Assembly (NCBI RefSeq): GCF_011421595.1
Contig: NZ_WTLH01000010.1
Span: 1-62,140 of the forward strand
Length of the DNA stretch: 62,140 nt
Reading direction: 5' to 3'
Source: Streptomyces sp. YIM 98790
GTDB taxonomy: Bacteria > Actinomycetota > Actinomycetes > Streptomycetales > Streptomycetaceae
Below, piece after piece: positions 8,238 through 17,947 of this stretch. Made by a program: the position numbers and the translations under genes. Within the stretch, counting starts at the first letter, position 1. Each line of letters starts with the position of its first letter. The notes beneath the pieces are model-generated. The model saw only the letters and a list, made by a program, of their open reading frames with translations, did not search any database and had not been told where the DNA came from.

Positions 8238-9584
8238 TCAGGCGGCCGCCGGACGGACCGGCATGTCCAGCAGGGCGCGCACCGAGGTACGGGCCGCGCC
8301 CAGCAGCGGCCCGTCCGGGCCCAGCCGTGAGATCCGCACCGGCACCGGGGTGGGCCGCCCCCCGGCCGCGACCGCGGTGCGGCGGGCCAGTTCGCGGTCG
8401 AGCGGCGGCAGCAGCCAGGGGCCCAGCCGGGCGAGCGCCCCGCCCACCACCACCCGGCCGGGGTCCAGCAGGTTGACCGCACCGGAGAGCGCGATCCCCA
8501 GGGCGGTGCCCGCCCGGCGCACCGCGCGCAGGGTGCGCTGGTCGCCGGCCGCGCACCGGGAGGCGAGGTCGTCGATCCGCACGCCAGGGCCGGGCTCCAG
8601 GCCGGCCTCGCGCAGCACCGCCTCCTCCCCGGCATAGGTCTCCAGGCATCCCCGGCCGCCGCAGGTGCACGGGCGGCCGTCCGGGCGCACCGGGACATGG
8701 CCGAGTTCACCGGCGAAGCCGTGGCCGCCGCGCAGCAGCTGCCCGTCGATCACCACCGCGGCACCGATGCCGATCTCGGCGGAGACGTGGATGAAGCTGT
8801 CGCCGTTCGGCGAGTGCGGTACGGCCGGCCCGGTGCCCGCGGGATCGGCCGGATCGGCGGCGCCCACGGCCACGCCCCCGCCGCCCCCGCCGCCCCCGCC
8901 GCCCCCGCCGGCGGCGGCCTGGCCGGCCGGGCCGTCGTCCAGATCGGTTCCGGGCAGGTCGGGGCGGTCGGCCCACAGCTCGGCCAGGGCGCCCAGATTG
9001 GCCTCGTTGTCCACGGCCAGCGTGCCCAGCGAGGCGGGCAGCCGGGGCGCCAGGTCGGTGTCCCGCCAGCCCAGGTTGGGCGCCCGGACCACGGTGGTGC
9101 CGCCCCGGACGACCAGGCCGGGCACGGCGACGGTCAGCCGCTCCGGCGTCAGGCCCTGCTCCGCCGCCTGTCCGGCGACCTCCTCCAGCAGGGCGGTGAG
9201 CCGGTCCAGCACCGGGCCGGGCCCGCCGCCGCGGCCGTTGACGTCGCAGCGCCCGCGCACCCGTATGGCGCCGCGCAGGTCCATGGCGCAGGCGGCCAGG
9301 TGGTCCACGCCGATCTCGGCGGCCAGGCCGCACGGACCGCGGTCGGCGAGCTGCAGCACGGTGCCGGGGCGGCCCACCGTGCCGGACCGGCCGGGACCCT
9401 GCTCCACCAGCAGGCCGGCCCGCATCAGCTCGTCCACCAGGGTGGAGACCGCGGCCCGGGTGAGGCCGATCCGGGAGGCGGCCTCGGCACGGCTCTGCGG
9501 GCCGTGGTCGGCCAGGGCGTGCAGGACCCGGGAGAGGTTCTGCCGGCGCATCTCGGACTGCGAGGCGGGTGCGGGCTGGGCCAC
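8238..9584 (-). CDS. xylR: ROK-family xylose repressor
   Basis: This 448-residue ROK regulator has an N-terminal winged helix (about residues 20-70; SRAEAASRIGLTRAAVSTLVDEL) and a ROK sugar-kinase-like domain. The zinc motif CTCGGRGCLE is intact. The GTG at 9584 follows AGAGGA. Location beside xylB and xylA argues for a XylR role, repressing xylose genes until xylose binds. Oddity: between the EANLGALAELW segment and IHVSAEIGIG lies an insertion of about 45 residues containing 12 consecutive glycines, encoded by CCGCCC-type repeats (8874-8912). It is separated from xylB by a strong terminator, so it has its own promoter. Confidence 0.87.
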   Translation of the reverse strand: MAQPAPASQSEMRRQNLSRVLHALADHGPQSRAEAASRIGLTRAAVSTLVDELMRAGLLVEQGPGRSGTVGRPGTVLQLADRGPCGLAAEIGVDHLAACAMDLRGAIRVRGRCDVNGRGGGPGPVLDRLTALLEEVAGQAAEQGLTPERLTVAVPGLVVRGGTTVVRAPNLGWRDTDLAPRLPASLGTLAVDNEANLGALAELWADRPDLPGTDLDDGPAGQAAAGGGGGGGGGGGGVAVGAADPADPAGTGPAVPHSPNGDSFIHVSAEIGIGAAVVIDGQLLRGGHGFAGELGHVPVRPDGRPCTCGGRGCLETYAGEEAVLREAGLEPGPGVRIDDLASRCAAGDQRTLRAVRRAGTALGIALSGAVNLLDPGRVVVGGALARLGPWLLPPLDRELARRTAVAAGGRPTPVPVRISRLGPDGPLLGAARTSVRALLDMPVRPAAA

Positions 9585-9715
9585 TGGTGATCCTCTGGCT
9601 TCTCGGCCCGGTCCGGGACGGACCGGGGGCGGCGGGTCGGACTGCCTGCTGCCCTGGGACGGGCGGCCGCCGGCGGCGGCTTCCTCCGGCAGCAGGCTAC
9701 TGGCCTGCGCAGACA

Positions 9716-9764
9716 CCCGGCCGGGCCGGTCCGCCCGTCGGATGGACGGACCGGCCCGGCCGGG
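9716..9764 (-). terminator. Terminator of xylB
   Basis: A perfect 18-bp G+C stem (9716-9733 with 9747-9764) with a 13-base loop begins 10 bases after the xylB stop codon. It separates xylB from the ROK gene downstream. Confidence 0.85.
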
Positions 9765-9774
9765 ACGGCGGCGG

Positions 9775-11208
9775 TCAGCCGCGCAGCAGGGGGGTGGCGC
9801 GGTCCAGGGTGGCGGCCAGCCGCTCCAGCGCCGCCCGGTCGCGCTCGACCGGCTCGTAGGACGGTCCCTCGGTGGTGTTCCAGCCGCGGGCCACCTCGGC
9901 CGGGTCCTGGCCCAGCAGCAGGCCGGCCGCCTGCGCGGCGGCACCCAGCGCGACCAGCTCCTGGGCCGCCGGGATGCGCACCGCCCGCCCGGACAGCCGG
10001 CGCACGGTCTCCCGCCAGGCGGTGCCCCTGGCCCCGCCGCCGATCAGCAGGATCGGCTCCTCGCCGCCCGCGTCCTCGCCGAGCACCAGGTCCAGCGCCT
10101 GGAGCAGGGCGAAGACCGCGCCGTCGTAGGCGGCCTGGAGGACCTGGCCGCCGGTGGTTTCCGCGCGCAGCCCGTGCACCAGGCCGGTGGCCCAGGGCAG
10201 GTCCGGGGTCCGCTCACCGTCCAGGAAGGGCAGCACCACGGCGCTCCCGCCGGGCTCCACCTGCTCCCGCTCCCGGCCGAGCAGGGCGGCGATCCGGTCC
10301 ACCGCCTGGGTGCAGTTGAGCGTGCAGGCCAGCGGCAGCCAGCCGTGCCGGGCGTCGGCGAAGCCGGCCACGATGCCGGACGGGTCGGCCGGGCGGCGGC
10401 CGGAGACCGCGTAGACGGTGCCCGAGGTGCCCAGGCTCATGGCCGGCTGTCCGGCGGTCAGGCCCAGGCCCAGCGCGCCCGCCATGTTGTCGCCGGTGCC
10501 GGCCGCGACCGCGATGCCCTCGGGCAGCGGACCGCCGGCGCGCACCGTGCCGGCCTGCTCGCCGCCGGCCACCACCCGGGGGAGCAGTTCCGCATCGAGG
10601 CCGGCCAGCTCAAGGATCTCCTGGTCGTAGCTCTCGGTCGCCGAGGACCACCAGCCGGTGCCGGAGGCGTCGCCCCGGTCGGTGGTGCCCTCGCCGATGC
10701 CGTGACCGGCCAGCCGGCCGGTCAGGTAGTCGTGCGGCAGCCGGACGGCCCGCACGGCCGCGGCCCGCTCCGGCTCGTTCTCCCGCAGCCAGGCCCATTT
10801 GGTGACGGTGAAGGAGGCGGCCGGCACGCTGCCGGTGCGCTCCGCCCAGGCGGCCGGGCCGCCCAGCGACTCCAGCAGGCGGTCGCGCTGGGGCGCGGAG
10901 CGGGTGTCGTTCCAGAGCAGGGCGTTGCGCACGGGGCGGCCGCCGGCGTCCAGGGCCACCAGCCCGTGCTGCTGCCCGGCCACCGAGACGGCGGCGGCCT
11001 GCTGGGCGGCCGGGCCGCACTGGGCGACCGCCCGGCACAGGGCGTCCCACCACTGCTCGGGATCGCTGTCCCCCTCGGCGGTGACCGCATGGGGGGCCTG
11101 GCCGCGCGCCACCACAGTGCCGGTGGCGCTGTCGACGACCAGGACCTTGGTGGACTGCGTGGAACTGTCCACGCCGATGACCAGGGGGCCTTCCGGGGCG
11201 GCGGTCAT
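9775..11208 (-). CDS. xylB: Xylulokinase
   Basis: This 477-residue FGGY-family kinase phosphorylates D-xylulose to xylulose-5-phosphate for the pentose phosphate pathway. The N-terminal ATPase fold begins VIGVDSSTQSTKVLVVD (about residues 10-26). The substrate loop has VAGQQHGLVALD (about 82-93) and LWNDTRS. The C-terminal adenosine motif is LLIGGGARGTAWRETVRRL (about 387-405). The length fits bacterial XylB. It is divergently transcribed from xylA across a 169-bp regulatory gap, the usual Streptomyces xylAB arrangement. Confidence 0.95.
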   Translation of the reverse strand: MTAAPEGPLVIGVDSSTQSTKVLVVDSATGTVVARGQAPHAVTAEGDSDPEQWWDALCRAVAQCGPAAQQAAAVSVAGQQHGLVALDAGGRPVRNALLWNDTRSAPQRDRLLESLGGPAAWAERTGSVPAASFTVTKWAWLRENEPERAAAVRAVRLPHDYLTGRLAGHGIGEGTTDRGDASGTGWWSSATESYDQEILELAGLDAELLPRVVAGGEQAGTVRAGGPLPEGIAVAAGTGDNMAGALGLGLTAGQPAMSLGTSGTVYAVSGRRPADPSGIVAGFADARHGWLPLACTLNCTQAVDRIAALLGREREQVEPGGSAVVLPFLDGERTPDLPWATGLVHGLRAETTGGQVLQAAYDGAVFALLQALDLVLGEDAGGEEPILLIGGGARGTAWRETVRRLSGRAVRIPAAQELVALGAAAQAAGLLLGQDPAEVARGWNTTEGPSYEPVERDRAALERLAATLDRATPLLRG

Positions 11209-11327
11209 AGCGGTGTCCTCTCTGCTGCGGCCCGGCCGGGACGGATGGGCGCCGCTGCCGGGGGCGCCCGGGCGGCCGGGTCCATCTCGTTCCGCGCCGG
11301 GTCTTCCGTACCGGGCCCTGGCATACT

Positions 11328-11352
11328 AATTTGTCAACGGCGATGACGAAAT
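11328..11352. promoter_or_regulatory. Probable XylR operator between xylB and xylA
   Basis: AATTTGTCA (11328-11336) and TGACGAAAT (11344-11352) form an inverted repeat (7 of 9 positions) around a 7-bp spacer. It is the only AT-rich patch in the intergenic region and lies 25 bp before the xylA start. TTGACA on the minus strand (11332-11337) inside it could be the xylB -35 box. It is the natural candidate for the ROK regulator. Confidence 0.62.
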
Positions 11353-11377
11353 AGTCGGGCACAACCAAGGAGCCGCC

Positions 11378-12550
11378 ATGTCGTACCAGCCATCCCCCGC
11401 GGACAAGTTCACCTTCGGTCTGTGGACCGTCGGCTGGCAAGGCCGCGACCCGTTCGGCGACGCCACCCGCGCGGCCCTGGACCCGGTGGAGACGGTCCAC
11501 CGCCTCGCCGAGCTGGGCGCCTACGGTGTCACCTTCCACGACGACGACCTGATCCCCTTCGGTTCGTCCCCCGCCGAGCGCGAGGCGCACATCAAGCGCT
11601 TCCGCGAGGCCCTGGAGGCCACCGGGCTCAAGGTGCCGATGGCCACCACCAACCTCTTCACCCACCCCGTCTTCAAGGACGGCGCCTTCACCGCCAACGA
11701 CCGGGAGGTGCGCCGCTACGCCCTGCGCAAGACCATGCGCAACATCGACCTGGCCGCCGAGCTGGGCGCCGAGGTCTACGTGGCCTGGGGCGGCCGGGAG
11801 GGCGCCGAGTCCGGCGCGGCCAAGGACGTGCGGGCCGCCCTGGACCGCTTCAAGGAGGCCTTCGACCTGCTCGCCTCCTACGTGCTGGAGCGCGGCTACA
11901 CCCTGCGGTTCGCCCTGGAGCCCAAGCCCAACGAGCCGCGCGGCGACATCCTGCTGCCGACCGTCGGCCATGCGCTGGCGTTCATCGAGAAGCTGGAGCA
12001 CCCGGAGATGTTCGGCCTCAACCCGGAGGTCGGCCACGAGCAGATGGCCGGGCTGAACTTCCCGCACGGCATCGCCCAGGCGCTGTGGGCGGACAAGCTG
12101 TTCCACATCGACCTGAACGGCCAGTCCGGCATCAAGTACGACCAGGACCTGCGGTTCGGCGCGGGCGACCTGCGGTCCGCGTTCTGGCTGGTGGACCTGC
12201 TGGAGACGGCCGGGTACGCCGGTCCGCGGCACTTCGACTTCAAGCCGCCGCGCACCGAGGACTTCTCCGGGGTGTGGGCCTCGGCGGCCGGCTGCATGCG
12301 CAACTACCTGATCCTCAAGGAGCGGGCCGCAGCCTTCCGGGCCGACCCGGAGGTGCAGGAGGCGCTGCGCGCCGCCCGGCTGGACGAGCTGGCCCGGCCG
12401 ACCCTGGACGAGGGCGAGAGCGCCTCGGACCTGCTGGCCGACCGGTCGGCGTTCGAGGACTTCGACGTGGACGCCGCCGCCGCCCGGGGCATGGCCTTCG
12501 AGAGGCTGGACCAGCTCGCCATGGACCACCTGCTGGGCGCCCGGGGCTGA
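11378..12550 (+). CDS. xylA: Xylose isomerase
   Basis: This 390-residue class I xylose isomerase converts D-xylose to D-xylulose in the cytoplasm. The catalytic histidine is in VTFHDDDL (about residue 54). Metal ligands lie in [12 protein letters not shown] (about 179-190), [12 protein letters not shown] (about 213-224), HIDLNGQ, DQDLRFG and [11 protein letters not shown] (about 285-295). The length and the start [20 protein letters not shown] match Streptomyces glucose isomerases. The ATG at 11378 follows AAGGAG. It is divergent from xylB and followed by a terminator. Confidence 0.98.
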   Translation: MSYQPSPADKFTFGLWTVGWQGRDPFGDATRAALDPVETVHRLAELGAYGVTFHDDDLIPFGSSPAEREAHIKRFREALEATGLKVPMATTNLFTHPVFKDGAFTANDREVRRYALRKTMRNIDLAAELGAEVYVAWGGREGAESGAAKDVRAALDRFKEAFDLLASYVLERGYTLRFALEPKPNEPRGDILLPTVGHALAFIEKLEHPEMFGLNPEVGHEQMAGLNFPHGIAQALWADKLFHIDLNGQSGIKYDQDLRFGAGDLRSAFWLVDLLETAGYAGPRHFDFKPPRTEDFSGVWASAAGCMRNYLILKERAAAFRADPEVQEALRAARLDELARPTLDEGESASDLLADRSAFEDFDVDAAAARGMAFERLDQLAMDHLLGARG

Positions 12551-12580
12551 GCCCGGACGGGCGGACCGGGCACGGAGCAC

Positions 12581-12630
12581 GGGGCGGTGCGCCCGGCCGG
12601 CCACCGCGGCCGGCGGGAGCGCACCGCCCC
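12581..12630. terminator. Bidirectional terminator between xylA and the CapA-like gene
   Basis: GGGGCGGTGCGC (12581-12592) pairs perfectly with 12619-12630, and a nested GCCGGCC/GGCCGGC hairpin fills the loop. It sits between convergent genes ending at 12550 and 12679. Confidence 0.8.
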
Positions 12631-12678
12631 GCGCACCGCACCGCGGGCCGCGGCTCAGTGGCTCAGTGGCTCAGCGGA

Positions 12679-13872
12679 TCAGTGCCCCATGGCCAGGCCG
12701 TCCGCATCGGCCCCGCGGCCGAGCACCGCGGCGCGGATCCGCTCCAGGGCGGTGGCGTGGTCGGCGCGGTCCGGCTCCTCCGCCAGCGCCTGCGGCAGGG
12801 ACACCACCCGGATGGGGTCGTTGTCGACCGCGAAGGGGATGAACTCGGCGCGTTCCACGGTCCACGGACCGCCCTCCGCGGCGGGCGGGACGAAGGTGAA
12901 GCGGGCCGCGGACCCCATCTGGCCGCGCGGGTCGTTCATCACCCCGGCGAGCTGGTCGCCCATCCCGTAGACCACCCAGGTGCCGTTGACCTTCTCGTAC
13001 GCCTGGGGGACGTGGGCGTGGGTGCCGATGATCAGGTCGATGTCCCGCCGGCCGCCGGTGGACGCGGCGGTCAGCTCCCGGGCCAGCGAGAGCTGGAGTT
13101 CGTCGGGCTCCTCCTGCCACTCGGTGCCCCAGTGCAGGCTGACCACGACCACATCCGCACCGGCGGCGCGGGCGGCGCGGGCGTCGGCGAGGATGCGCTC
13201 GGCGTCGATGAGGTTGACCAGCCAGGGCCGGTCCTCGGGCACCGGGATGCCGTTGGTGCCGTAGGTGTAGGCGAGCTGGGCCACCCGCGCGCCGCCCGCG
13301 GTGAGCAGCACCGGGGTGTCGCGTTCCTCGGCGGAGCGGGCCGAGCCGGCGTGGGCCAGTCCGGCCCGGTCCATGGCGTCCAGGGTGCGGACCACCCCCT
13401 CGGCGCCGGCGTCCAGGGTGTGGTTGGAGGCGGTGGAACAGCTGTCGTAGCCGGTCTCCCGGACCGCCTCGGCCAGCTGCGGCGGGGTCCGGAAGGCGGG
13501 ATAGCCGGTGAACGGGCCGCCCTCGGGGCCGTAGACGGTCTCCATGTGGCAGATCGCGAGATCGGCCGCGGCGACCGTCTCCCGCGCCCCGGCCAGCATC
13601 GGGCCGAAGTCGTGGCCCCGGCCGTCCGCGTCGGCCCGGGCCTGCCGGATGACGGAGTCGTGGATCAGCAGGTCCCCTGTGGCGACCAGGGTGAAGCCGC
13701 GGGGGGCGTCGGCGGAGCCGGACGCCGGGGGCGCGGCCCGGCCGGTCTCCGGCGGGCCGGCGGGTGTGCCGCTGCAGGATGCGGTCAGGGCCGCGGCGGT
13801 CAGCAGCGCGGCGGCCAGGGCCGGGGTGCGCCGGGCCCGGCGCACGGTGAACGGGTGCGGGTGCTGGGGCAC
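12679..13872 (-). CDS. CapA-family lipoprotein (putative metallophosphatase)
   Basis: This 397-residue CapA/PgsA-like protein (PF09587, calcineurin-like fold) has motifs TLVATGDLLIHDSV, TASNHTLDAGAEGV, VVVSLHWGTEWQ and IIGTHAHVPQAYE in order. The N-terminal signal peptide ends with the lipobox LTASC (Cys33), placing it on the outer face of the membrane. I chose the GTG at 13872 because GGAGGAGA precedes it; an ATG seven codons upstream is the alternative. The family is tied to poly-gamma-glutamate or capsule export in bacilli, but streptomycete homologues are usually isolated, as here, and their role is unknown. Confidence 0.87.
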   Translation of the reverse strand: MPQHPHPFTVRRARRTPALAAALLTAAALTASCSGTPAGPPETGRAAPPASGSADAPRGFTLVATGDLLIHDSVIRQARADADGRGHDFGPMLAGARETVAAADLAICHMETVYGPEGGPFTGYPAFRTPPQLAEAVRETGYDSCSTASNHTLDAGAEGVVRTLDAMDRAGLAHAGSARSAEERDTPVLLTAGGARVAQLAYTYGTNGIPVPEDRPWLVNLIDAERILADARAARAAGADVVVVSLHWGTEWQEEPDELQLSLARELTAASTGGRRDIDLIIGTHAHVPQAYEKVNGTWVVYGMGDQLAGVMNDPRGQMGSAARFTFVPPAAEGGPWTVERAEFIPFAVDNDPIRVVSLPQALAEEPDRADHATALERIRAAVLGRGADADGLAMGH

Positions 13873-14023
13873 GGGTCTCCTCCGCAGGACCATCCGCAGG
13901 GACTGCCCAGGGCAGAACCAGCAGACCGATGAACAGATAGTCATACGTATTGACCCAGAGGGGGAGGAATCCTGCTCCGTTCCGGGACATCTCACCCGGA
14001 CGGCCCAGTGCAGGCATGCGAAA

Positions 14024-14052
14024 GGCCCCGGGCGCGCTCTGCGCCCGGGGCC
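14024..14052 (-). terminator. Terminator of the 102-residue hypothetical gene
   Basis: A perfect 12-bp stem (14024-14035 with 14041-14052), a five-base loop, and TTTCGC on the minus strand just after it. It lies downstream of the gene that stops at 14157. The 284-bp gap 13873-14156 holds nothing else recognisable apart from the CapA gene promoter region. Confidence 0.82.
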
Positions 14053-14156
14053 CGTCCGTACCGGCCGGGGGCCGCCGAGGGGTGTGCCGCTCCGCCTGGC
14101 CGCCTCAGGGTCCGTGGCGCCGCCGCCAGCGGCGGCCGGAGCCCGCGGCGCGCCGC

Positions 14157-14465
14157 TCAGTCCTGGCCGTCGTCGGGGGAGTCCTTGCGGCGGAACCAGC
14201 CGCCCAGCCCTCTGCGGGGCTTCCTGGGCTTCTTCGCCTTCTGGCGCTTGCGGCCGGACTGGCCGCCGTGCACCCAGCCGGCCGGCGGGGTGTCCGCACG
14301 CCACGGCTGCGGGGCGGGTGCCTCCCGCTTCCAGCGCTCGGTGAGCATCCGGGTGCGCGCGGTCGGTTCGCTCACCTCCGCGTCACGCACGAAGTTCTCG
14401 TCCAGCACCACCTCGTCCCATTCGTCCGGGTGGGGTTCCCCGTGGCCCTGGTTCTCGCTCCCCAT
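14157..14465 (-). CDS. Conserved actinomycete hypothetical protein
   Basis: This 102-residue basic-tailed protein starts MGSENQGHGEPHPDEWDEVV. It has an acidic N-terminal third, then TARTRMLTERWKRE and QPWRADTPPAGW, and ends in a strongly basic stretch (RKRQKAKKPRKPRRG) and FRRKDSPDD. I recall proteins of this pattern being conserved in Streptomyces, but know of no function. There are no membrane helices or cysteines. The basic tail suggests nucleic-acid or membrane-surface contact, which is only inference. The ATG at 14465 follows GGGAGG. It is monocistronic, with its own terminator. Confidence 0.75.
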   Translation of the reverse strand: MGSENQGHGEPHPDEWDEVVLDENFVRDAEVSEPTARTRMLTERWKREAPAPQPWRADTPPAGWVHGGQSGRKRQKAKKPRKPRRGLGGWFRRKDSPDDGQD

Positions 14466-14502
14466 GGCTGCCTCCCGTCGCCCTCGGTCCCGCAGCACGC
14501 CT

Positions 14503-14551
14503 TCCTCGGAGTCCTCGTGGTCCTCGGAGCCTCCTCGGAGCCTCCTCGAAG
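14503..14551. repeat. Short TCCTCGGAG repeats in a 301-bp gene-free gap
   Basis: TCCTCGGAGCC is repeated head to tail at 14521, with degenerate copies at 14503 and 14543. The gap 14466-14766 lies upstream of the small hypothetical gene and downstream of GH95. No gene, RNA or clear promoter is visible in it. Confidence 0.6.
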
Positions 14552-14766
14552 TCCACGAAGGTTCCCCGGATTCCTCGGGTGGTCGGGGAATGCCTCGCCA
14601 TGCTGCCTCAACTGGTCGAACGGCAGCCGCGCAGCGCCGGTTCCGCCGGCCCGCGCCCGGCCCGGCGCACGCCCCGCAACTCCCGCACGCTGCCGTGTCC
14701 CTGCCACCGTAACCGACCGGCCGCCGGGACCTTAAGGCCCCGGAGATCACGGAGATCACACGGTGT

Positions 14767-17142
14767 TCACCGCGCGACGGTGAGCAGGTACACCCCACCG
14801 GGCTCGGTCGGGAAGACGGTGAGCCCCGGCTCCGGCCGGGCCGTCTCCACCGCCCCGCCGTCCCGGACCACCGCCAGGCCGGCGGCACCGGTGTACCGCA
14901 CCCGGGCCGGACGGCCCAGCCGGGAGAGCAGCCGGGCCCCGGTCAGCCGGCCGTCCGCCCACTCCAGCGCCACCTCGAAGCCGTCCCGGGCAAGCAGCCC
15001 CCGGACCCGTCCGGCGGGCAGCGCGCCGGGCAGCGCGGGCAGCAGCTCCAGCTCCCCGGCATGGCTCTGCACCAGCCACTCGGCGATGCCCGCGACCGCG
15101 CCGAAGTTGCCGTCGATCTGGAACGGCGGGTGCAGGTCGAAGAGGTTCGGCGCGGTGTGACGGGGGGTGAGCTGGTCGGCGAGCAGCTTGAACGAGCGGT
15201 CGCCGGCGGCCAGCCGTGCCCAGAAGTTGATCTTCCAGGCCAGCGACCAGCCGGTGCCCGCGTCCCCGCGCTGCTCCAGGGTGACCCGGGCGGCCTCCAT
15301 CAGCTCGGGCACCGCCCGGGTGATCTGGGCGCCCGGGTGCAGCCCGTACAGGTGCGAGACGTGCCGGTGGTGCGGCTCGGGCGCACCGGAGTCCCAGTCC
15401 TCGCGCCACTCCTGGAGCTGGCCCTGCGCGCCGATCCGCATCGGGGCCAGCCGCGCCCGGGCGGCGCGCACCCGCTGGGCCAGCTCCGGCTCCGTGCCGA
15501 GGAGTTCGCAGCTCCCGGCGACCGCGTCGAACAGGTCGCGCAGTATCTGGTTGTCCATGGTGGGGCCGGCGCACAGCGAGCCGCCGGGGCCCTCGTGGTG
15601 GGCGTTCTCCGGGGAGAGGGAGGGGCAGGTCACCAGCTCGCCGGTGCCGGGGTCGGTGACCAGGCTGTCCAGGAAGAAGCGGGCGGCCCCGGCCAGCACC
15701 GGGAAGCGGCGGCGCAGCGCGGCCAGATCGCCGGTGAAGCGGTAGTGCTCCCACACGGCCAGGGACAGCCAGGCGCCGCCGGTCGGCCACATGCCCCAGA
15801 AGGCGCCGTCCACCGGGGCGGTGCCGCGCCAGGCGTCGACATTGTGGTGCGCCACCCAGCCCTGCGCCCCGTACATCTCTCGGGCGGTGCGGGCACCGGC
15901 CTCCGAGAGCTCCTCCAGCAGCGTGAACAGCGGCTCCCAGCAGTCCAGCAGATTGGCCGGGGCGGCCGGCCAGTAGTTCATCTCGGTGTTGATGTTGATG
16001 GTGTACTTGCATCCCCAGGGCGGGTCGGTGAGGTCGTTCCACAGCCCCTGGAGATTGGCCGGCTGGGTGCCGGGCCGGGAGCAGGCCATCAGCAGGTAGC
16101 GGCCGTAGGCGAAATACAGCGCCACCAGTGCCGGGTCCGCGCCGCCGTCCCCGAAGGCGGCCACCCGCCGGTCGGTGGGCAGCGCAGAGGCCGGGGTGAG
16201 GGGCAGCTCCAGTGCGGCACGGCGGAACAGGTCCCGGTGGTCCCGCACATGGCGGTCCCTCAGCTCGGGGTAGGGCACTCCGGCGGCGCCCAGCAGGTCC
16301 CCGAGGCAGGCCCCGAGGGTGTCCCCGCCCGGTGCCAGGTTCCAGGCGCGGTGGTCGGTGCGCACCGCGATCAGCAGGGTGGCCGCGTCCGCCCCGGTGA
16401 TCCGCAGCAGGCCGTCCGGGGAGGAGACCGCGCTGCCGCCCTCGGTGACGGCCTGCACCACCGCGTGGAACCGGATGCCGCCCGGCACCCCCTCCCAGTC
16501 GCCGCCCCGGCCGGTCATCGAGACCGAGTCCGGCCCGCTGGCGGAGACCTCCTCCGCCAGCGGGCCGGCCAGCCGGGCGGTGCAGGACACCGCGCCCGGG
16601 GCATCGGCGGTCAGCCGCACCACGATCACCTGGTCGGGCGCGCTGGCGAAGGTCTCCCGGTGGTGGCGCACCCCGTCACGCAGGTGGCTCACGGTGTGCA
16701 CGCCGGAGTCCAGGTCCAGCTCGCGGCGGTATCCGGACACCTCTCCGGGGCCGTCGGCGGGGAAGTCCAGCAGCAGGCTGCCCACCGTCTGGTACGGGGG
16801 CTGCCGCACCGGGACGCCCATCAGGTCGGCGTCCACCAGCCGCTGGGCCGCGTCCCATTCGCCGGCCAGCACCAGGCGCCGGGCCTCGGCCAGCGAGCCG
16901 GCCGCGCGCGGATTGACGAAGTCGTGCGGGCTGCCCGCCCACAGCGTGTCCTCGTTGAGCTGGAGTTCCTCGGTTCCGGTGCCGCCGTGCACCATGGCGC
17001 CGAGCCGGCCGTTGCCCAGCGGGAGGGCCGCCAGCCATTCGGCGGCCGGCTCGGGGTACCAGAGCACCGGGCGGGCCGCGGGCGCGGCGGACTCGGCGGC
17101 GGACTCGGCGGCGGGCTCGGCGGCGGACGCGGACGGTGCCAT
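14767..17142 (-). CDS. Alpha-L-fucosidase, glycoside hydrolase family 95
   Basis: This 791-residue GH95 enzyme is an inverting 1,2-alpha-L-fucosidase type; some family members act on L-galactosides. The N-terminal domain starts around [20 protein letters not shown] (about residues 25-45). The (alpha/alpha)6 catalytic part has [16 protein letters not shown] and [10 protein letters not shown]. The general acid Glu lies in SLSPENAH and the base Asp region in [12 protein letters not shown] (about 690). The family's usual length is about 750-900. An Ala/Glu-rich start but no clear signal peptide suggests it is intracellular, acting on imported oligosaccharides. The upstream box at 17181-17197 is shared with the GH2 gene. 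Confidence 0.92.
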   Translation of the reverse strand: MAPSASAAEPAAESAAESAAPAARPVLWYPEPAAEWLAALPLGNGRLGAMVHGGTGTEELQLNEDTLWAGSPHDFVNPRAAGSLAEARRLVLAGEWDAAQRLVDADLMGVPVRQPPYQTVGSLLLDFPADGPGEVSGYRRELDLDSGVHTVSHLRDGVRHHRETFASAPDQVIVVRLTADAPGAVSCTARLAGPLAEEVSASGPDSVSMTGRGGDWEGVPGGIRFHAVVQAVTEGGSAVSSPDGLLRITGADAATLLIAVRTDHRAWNLAPGGDTLGACLGDLLGAAGVPYPELRDRHVRDHRDLFRRAALELPLTPASALPTDRRVAAFGDGGADPALVALYFAYGRYLLMACSRPGTQPANLQGLWNDLTDPPWGCKYTININTEMNYWPAAPANLLDCWEPLFTLLEELSEAGARTAREMYGAQGWVAHHNVDAWRGTAPVDGAFWGMWPTGGAWLSLAVWEHYRFTGDLAALRRRFPVLAGAARFFLDSLVTDPGTGELVTCPSLSPENAHHEGPGGSLCAGPTMDNQILRDLFDAVAGSCELLGTEPELAQRVRAARARLAPMRIGAQGQLQEWREDWDSGAPEPHHRHVSHLYGLHPGAQITRAVPELMEAARVTLEQRGDAGTGWSLAWKINFWARLAAGDRSFKLLADQLTPRHTAPNLFDLHPPFQIDGNFGAVAGIAEWLVQSHAGELELLPALPGALPAGRVRGLLARDGFEVALEWADGRLTGARLLSRLGRPARVRYTGAAGLAVVRDGGAVETARPEPGLTVFPTEPGGVYLLTVAR

Positions 17143-17180
17143 GGCGGGCGGCCTCCCGGCAGGTGTGCGGAAGTGGCGGA

Positions 17181-17197
17181 CGATGTTCGAGTCCGTT
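17181..17197 (-). promoter_or_regulatory. Shared operator-like box upstream of GH95
   Basis: CGATGTTCGA-N3-CGTT (plus-strand reading) begins 39 bp upstream of the fucosidase start. The identical 14 conserved bases in the same orientation occur 45 bp upstream of the GH2 gene (23139-23155). A common sugar-responsive regulator is the simplest reading. The remainder of the gap 17143-17352 shows nothing else. Confidence 0.6.
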
Positions 17198-17352
17198 GGG
17201 TTGCGTGGGGAATCCTGCCATGGCGCGGGCGCAGGCTCCAGAGGGGCTTGTCCGGCTGCCTCCCATCCGGCGGCGCGGCCGGCAGCACGACCCGGCCGGG
17301 GGCGGCTGACCGCCCCCGGCCGGTCACGGCGGGCCCCGCTCGGCGGGCGCGC

Positions 17353-17814
17353 TCAGGGTACGGCAGGTCCCAGATCGAGGTCCGCCCACACGGTGTGTCC
17401 CCGACCGGACTCCGACCGCCGTACCCCCCAGCCGATGGAGAGCGCGACCACCAGCAGCAGGCCCCGCCCGCTCTCCTCCTCGTCACCGGCCGGCTCCGGA
17501 GGGCCCTGCGGGCCCGGACCGTCGCTGGACACCGCGACCCGCACCACGCTTCCGTCGCAGCGCAGTTCGCATCCCACCCATTCGCTGCAGGTGTGCCGCA
17601 GCGCGTTGGTGACCAGTTCCGACATCACCAACTGGGCGTTGTCGCGGACGGCTCCGGGCGCGCGCCAGTCCGTGAGCTGCTCCACTGTGCGACGGCGTGC
17701 CTCGGCCGCGGAGGTCTGCACGGCGGCAAGCCGGAAGCTCAAACGCCCACCGCGGGCTACGGGTTCGGCGGGTCGTTCAACGGGGCGCGCGTCGGAGGAG
17801 GTAGGCACGGTCAT
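17353..17814 (-). CDS. ATP-binding protein, anti-sigma-factor-like (HATPase_c_2)
   Basis: This protein of about 153 residues is of the RsbW-like GHKL ATPase type, a serine kinase fold that binds sigma or anti-anti-sigma partners. The N box is VMSELVTNALRHT (about residues 72-84) and the G1 region VAVSSDGPG. The G2 region is SGRGLLLVVALSIGWGV (about 125-141). I prefer the ATG at 17814; a TTG at 17844 adds ten residues. It is divergent from an XRE/DUF397 pair, the widespread Streptomyces three-gene regulatory arrangement, so the three probably act together. Confidence 0.85.
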   Translation of the reverse strand: MTVPTSSDARPVERPAEPVARGGRLSFRLAAVQTSAAEARRRTVEQLTDWRAPGAVRDNAQLVMSELVTNALRHTCSEWVGCELRCDGSVVRVAVSSDGPGPQGPPEPAGDEEESGRGLLLVVALSIGWGVRRSESGRGHTVWADLDLGPAVP

Positions 17815-17947
17815 ACTGTGGAGTGCGTTACTCACATCCGGCAAGAGGCAATCTGTATTTTGCAGAATCGTCGCTCGCAGTCTGTTGGATCTGCTGCCTG
17901 CGCATGGCAGACTTCAGGCCGGAGCGGAGAGTTGAGGAAGTGGCGGC

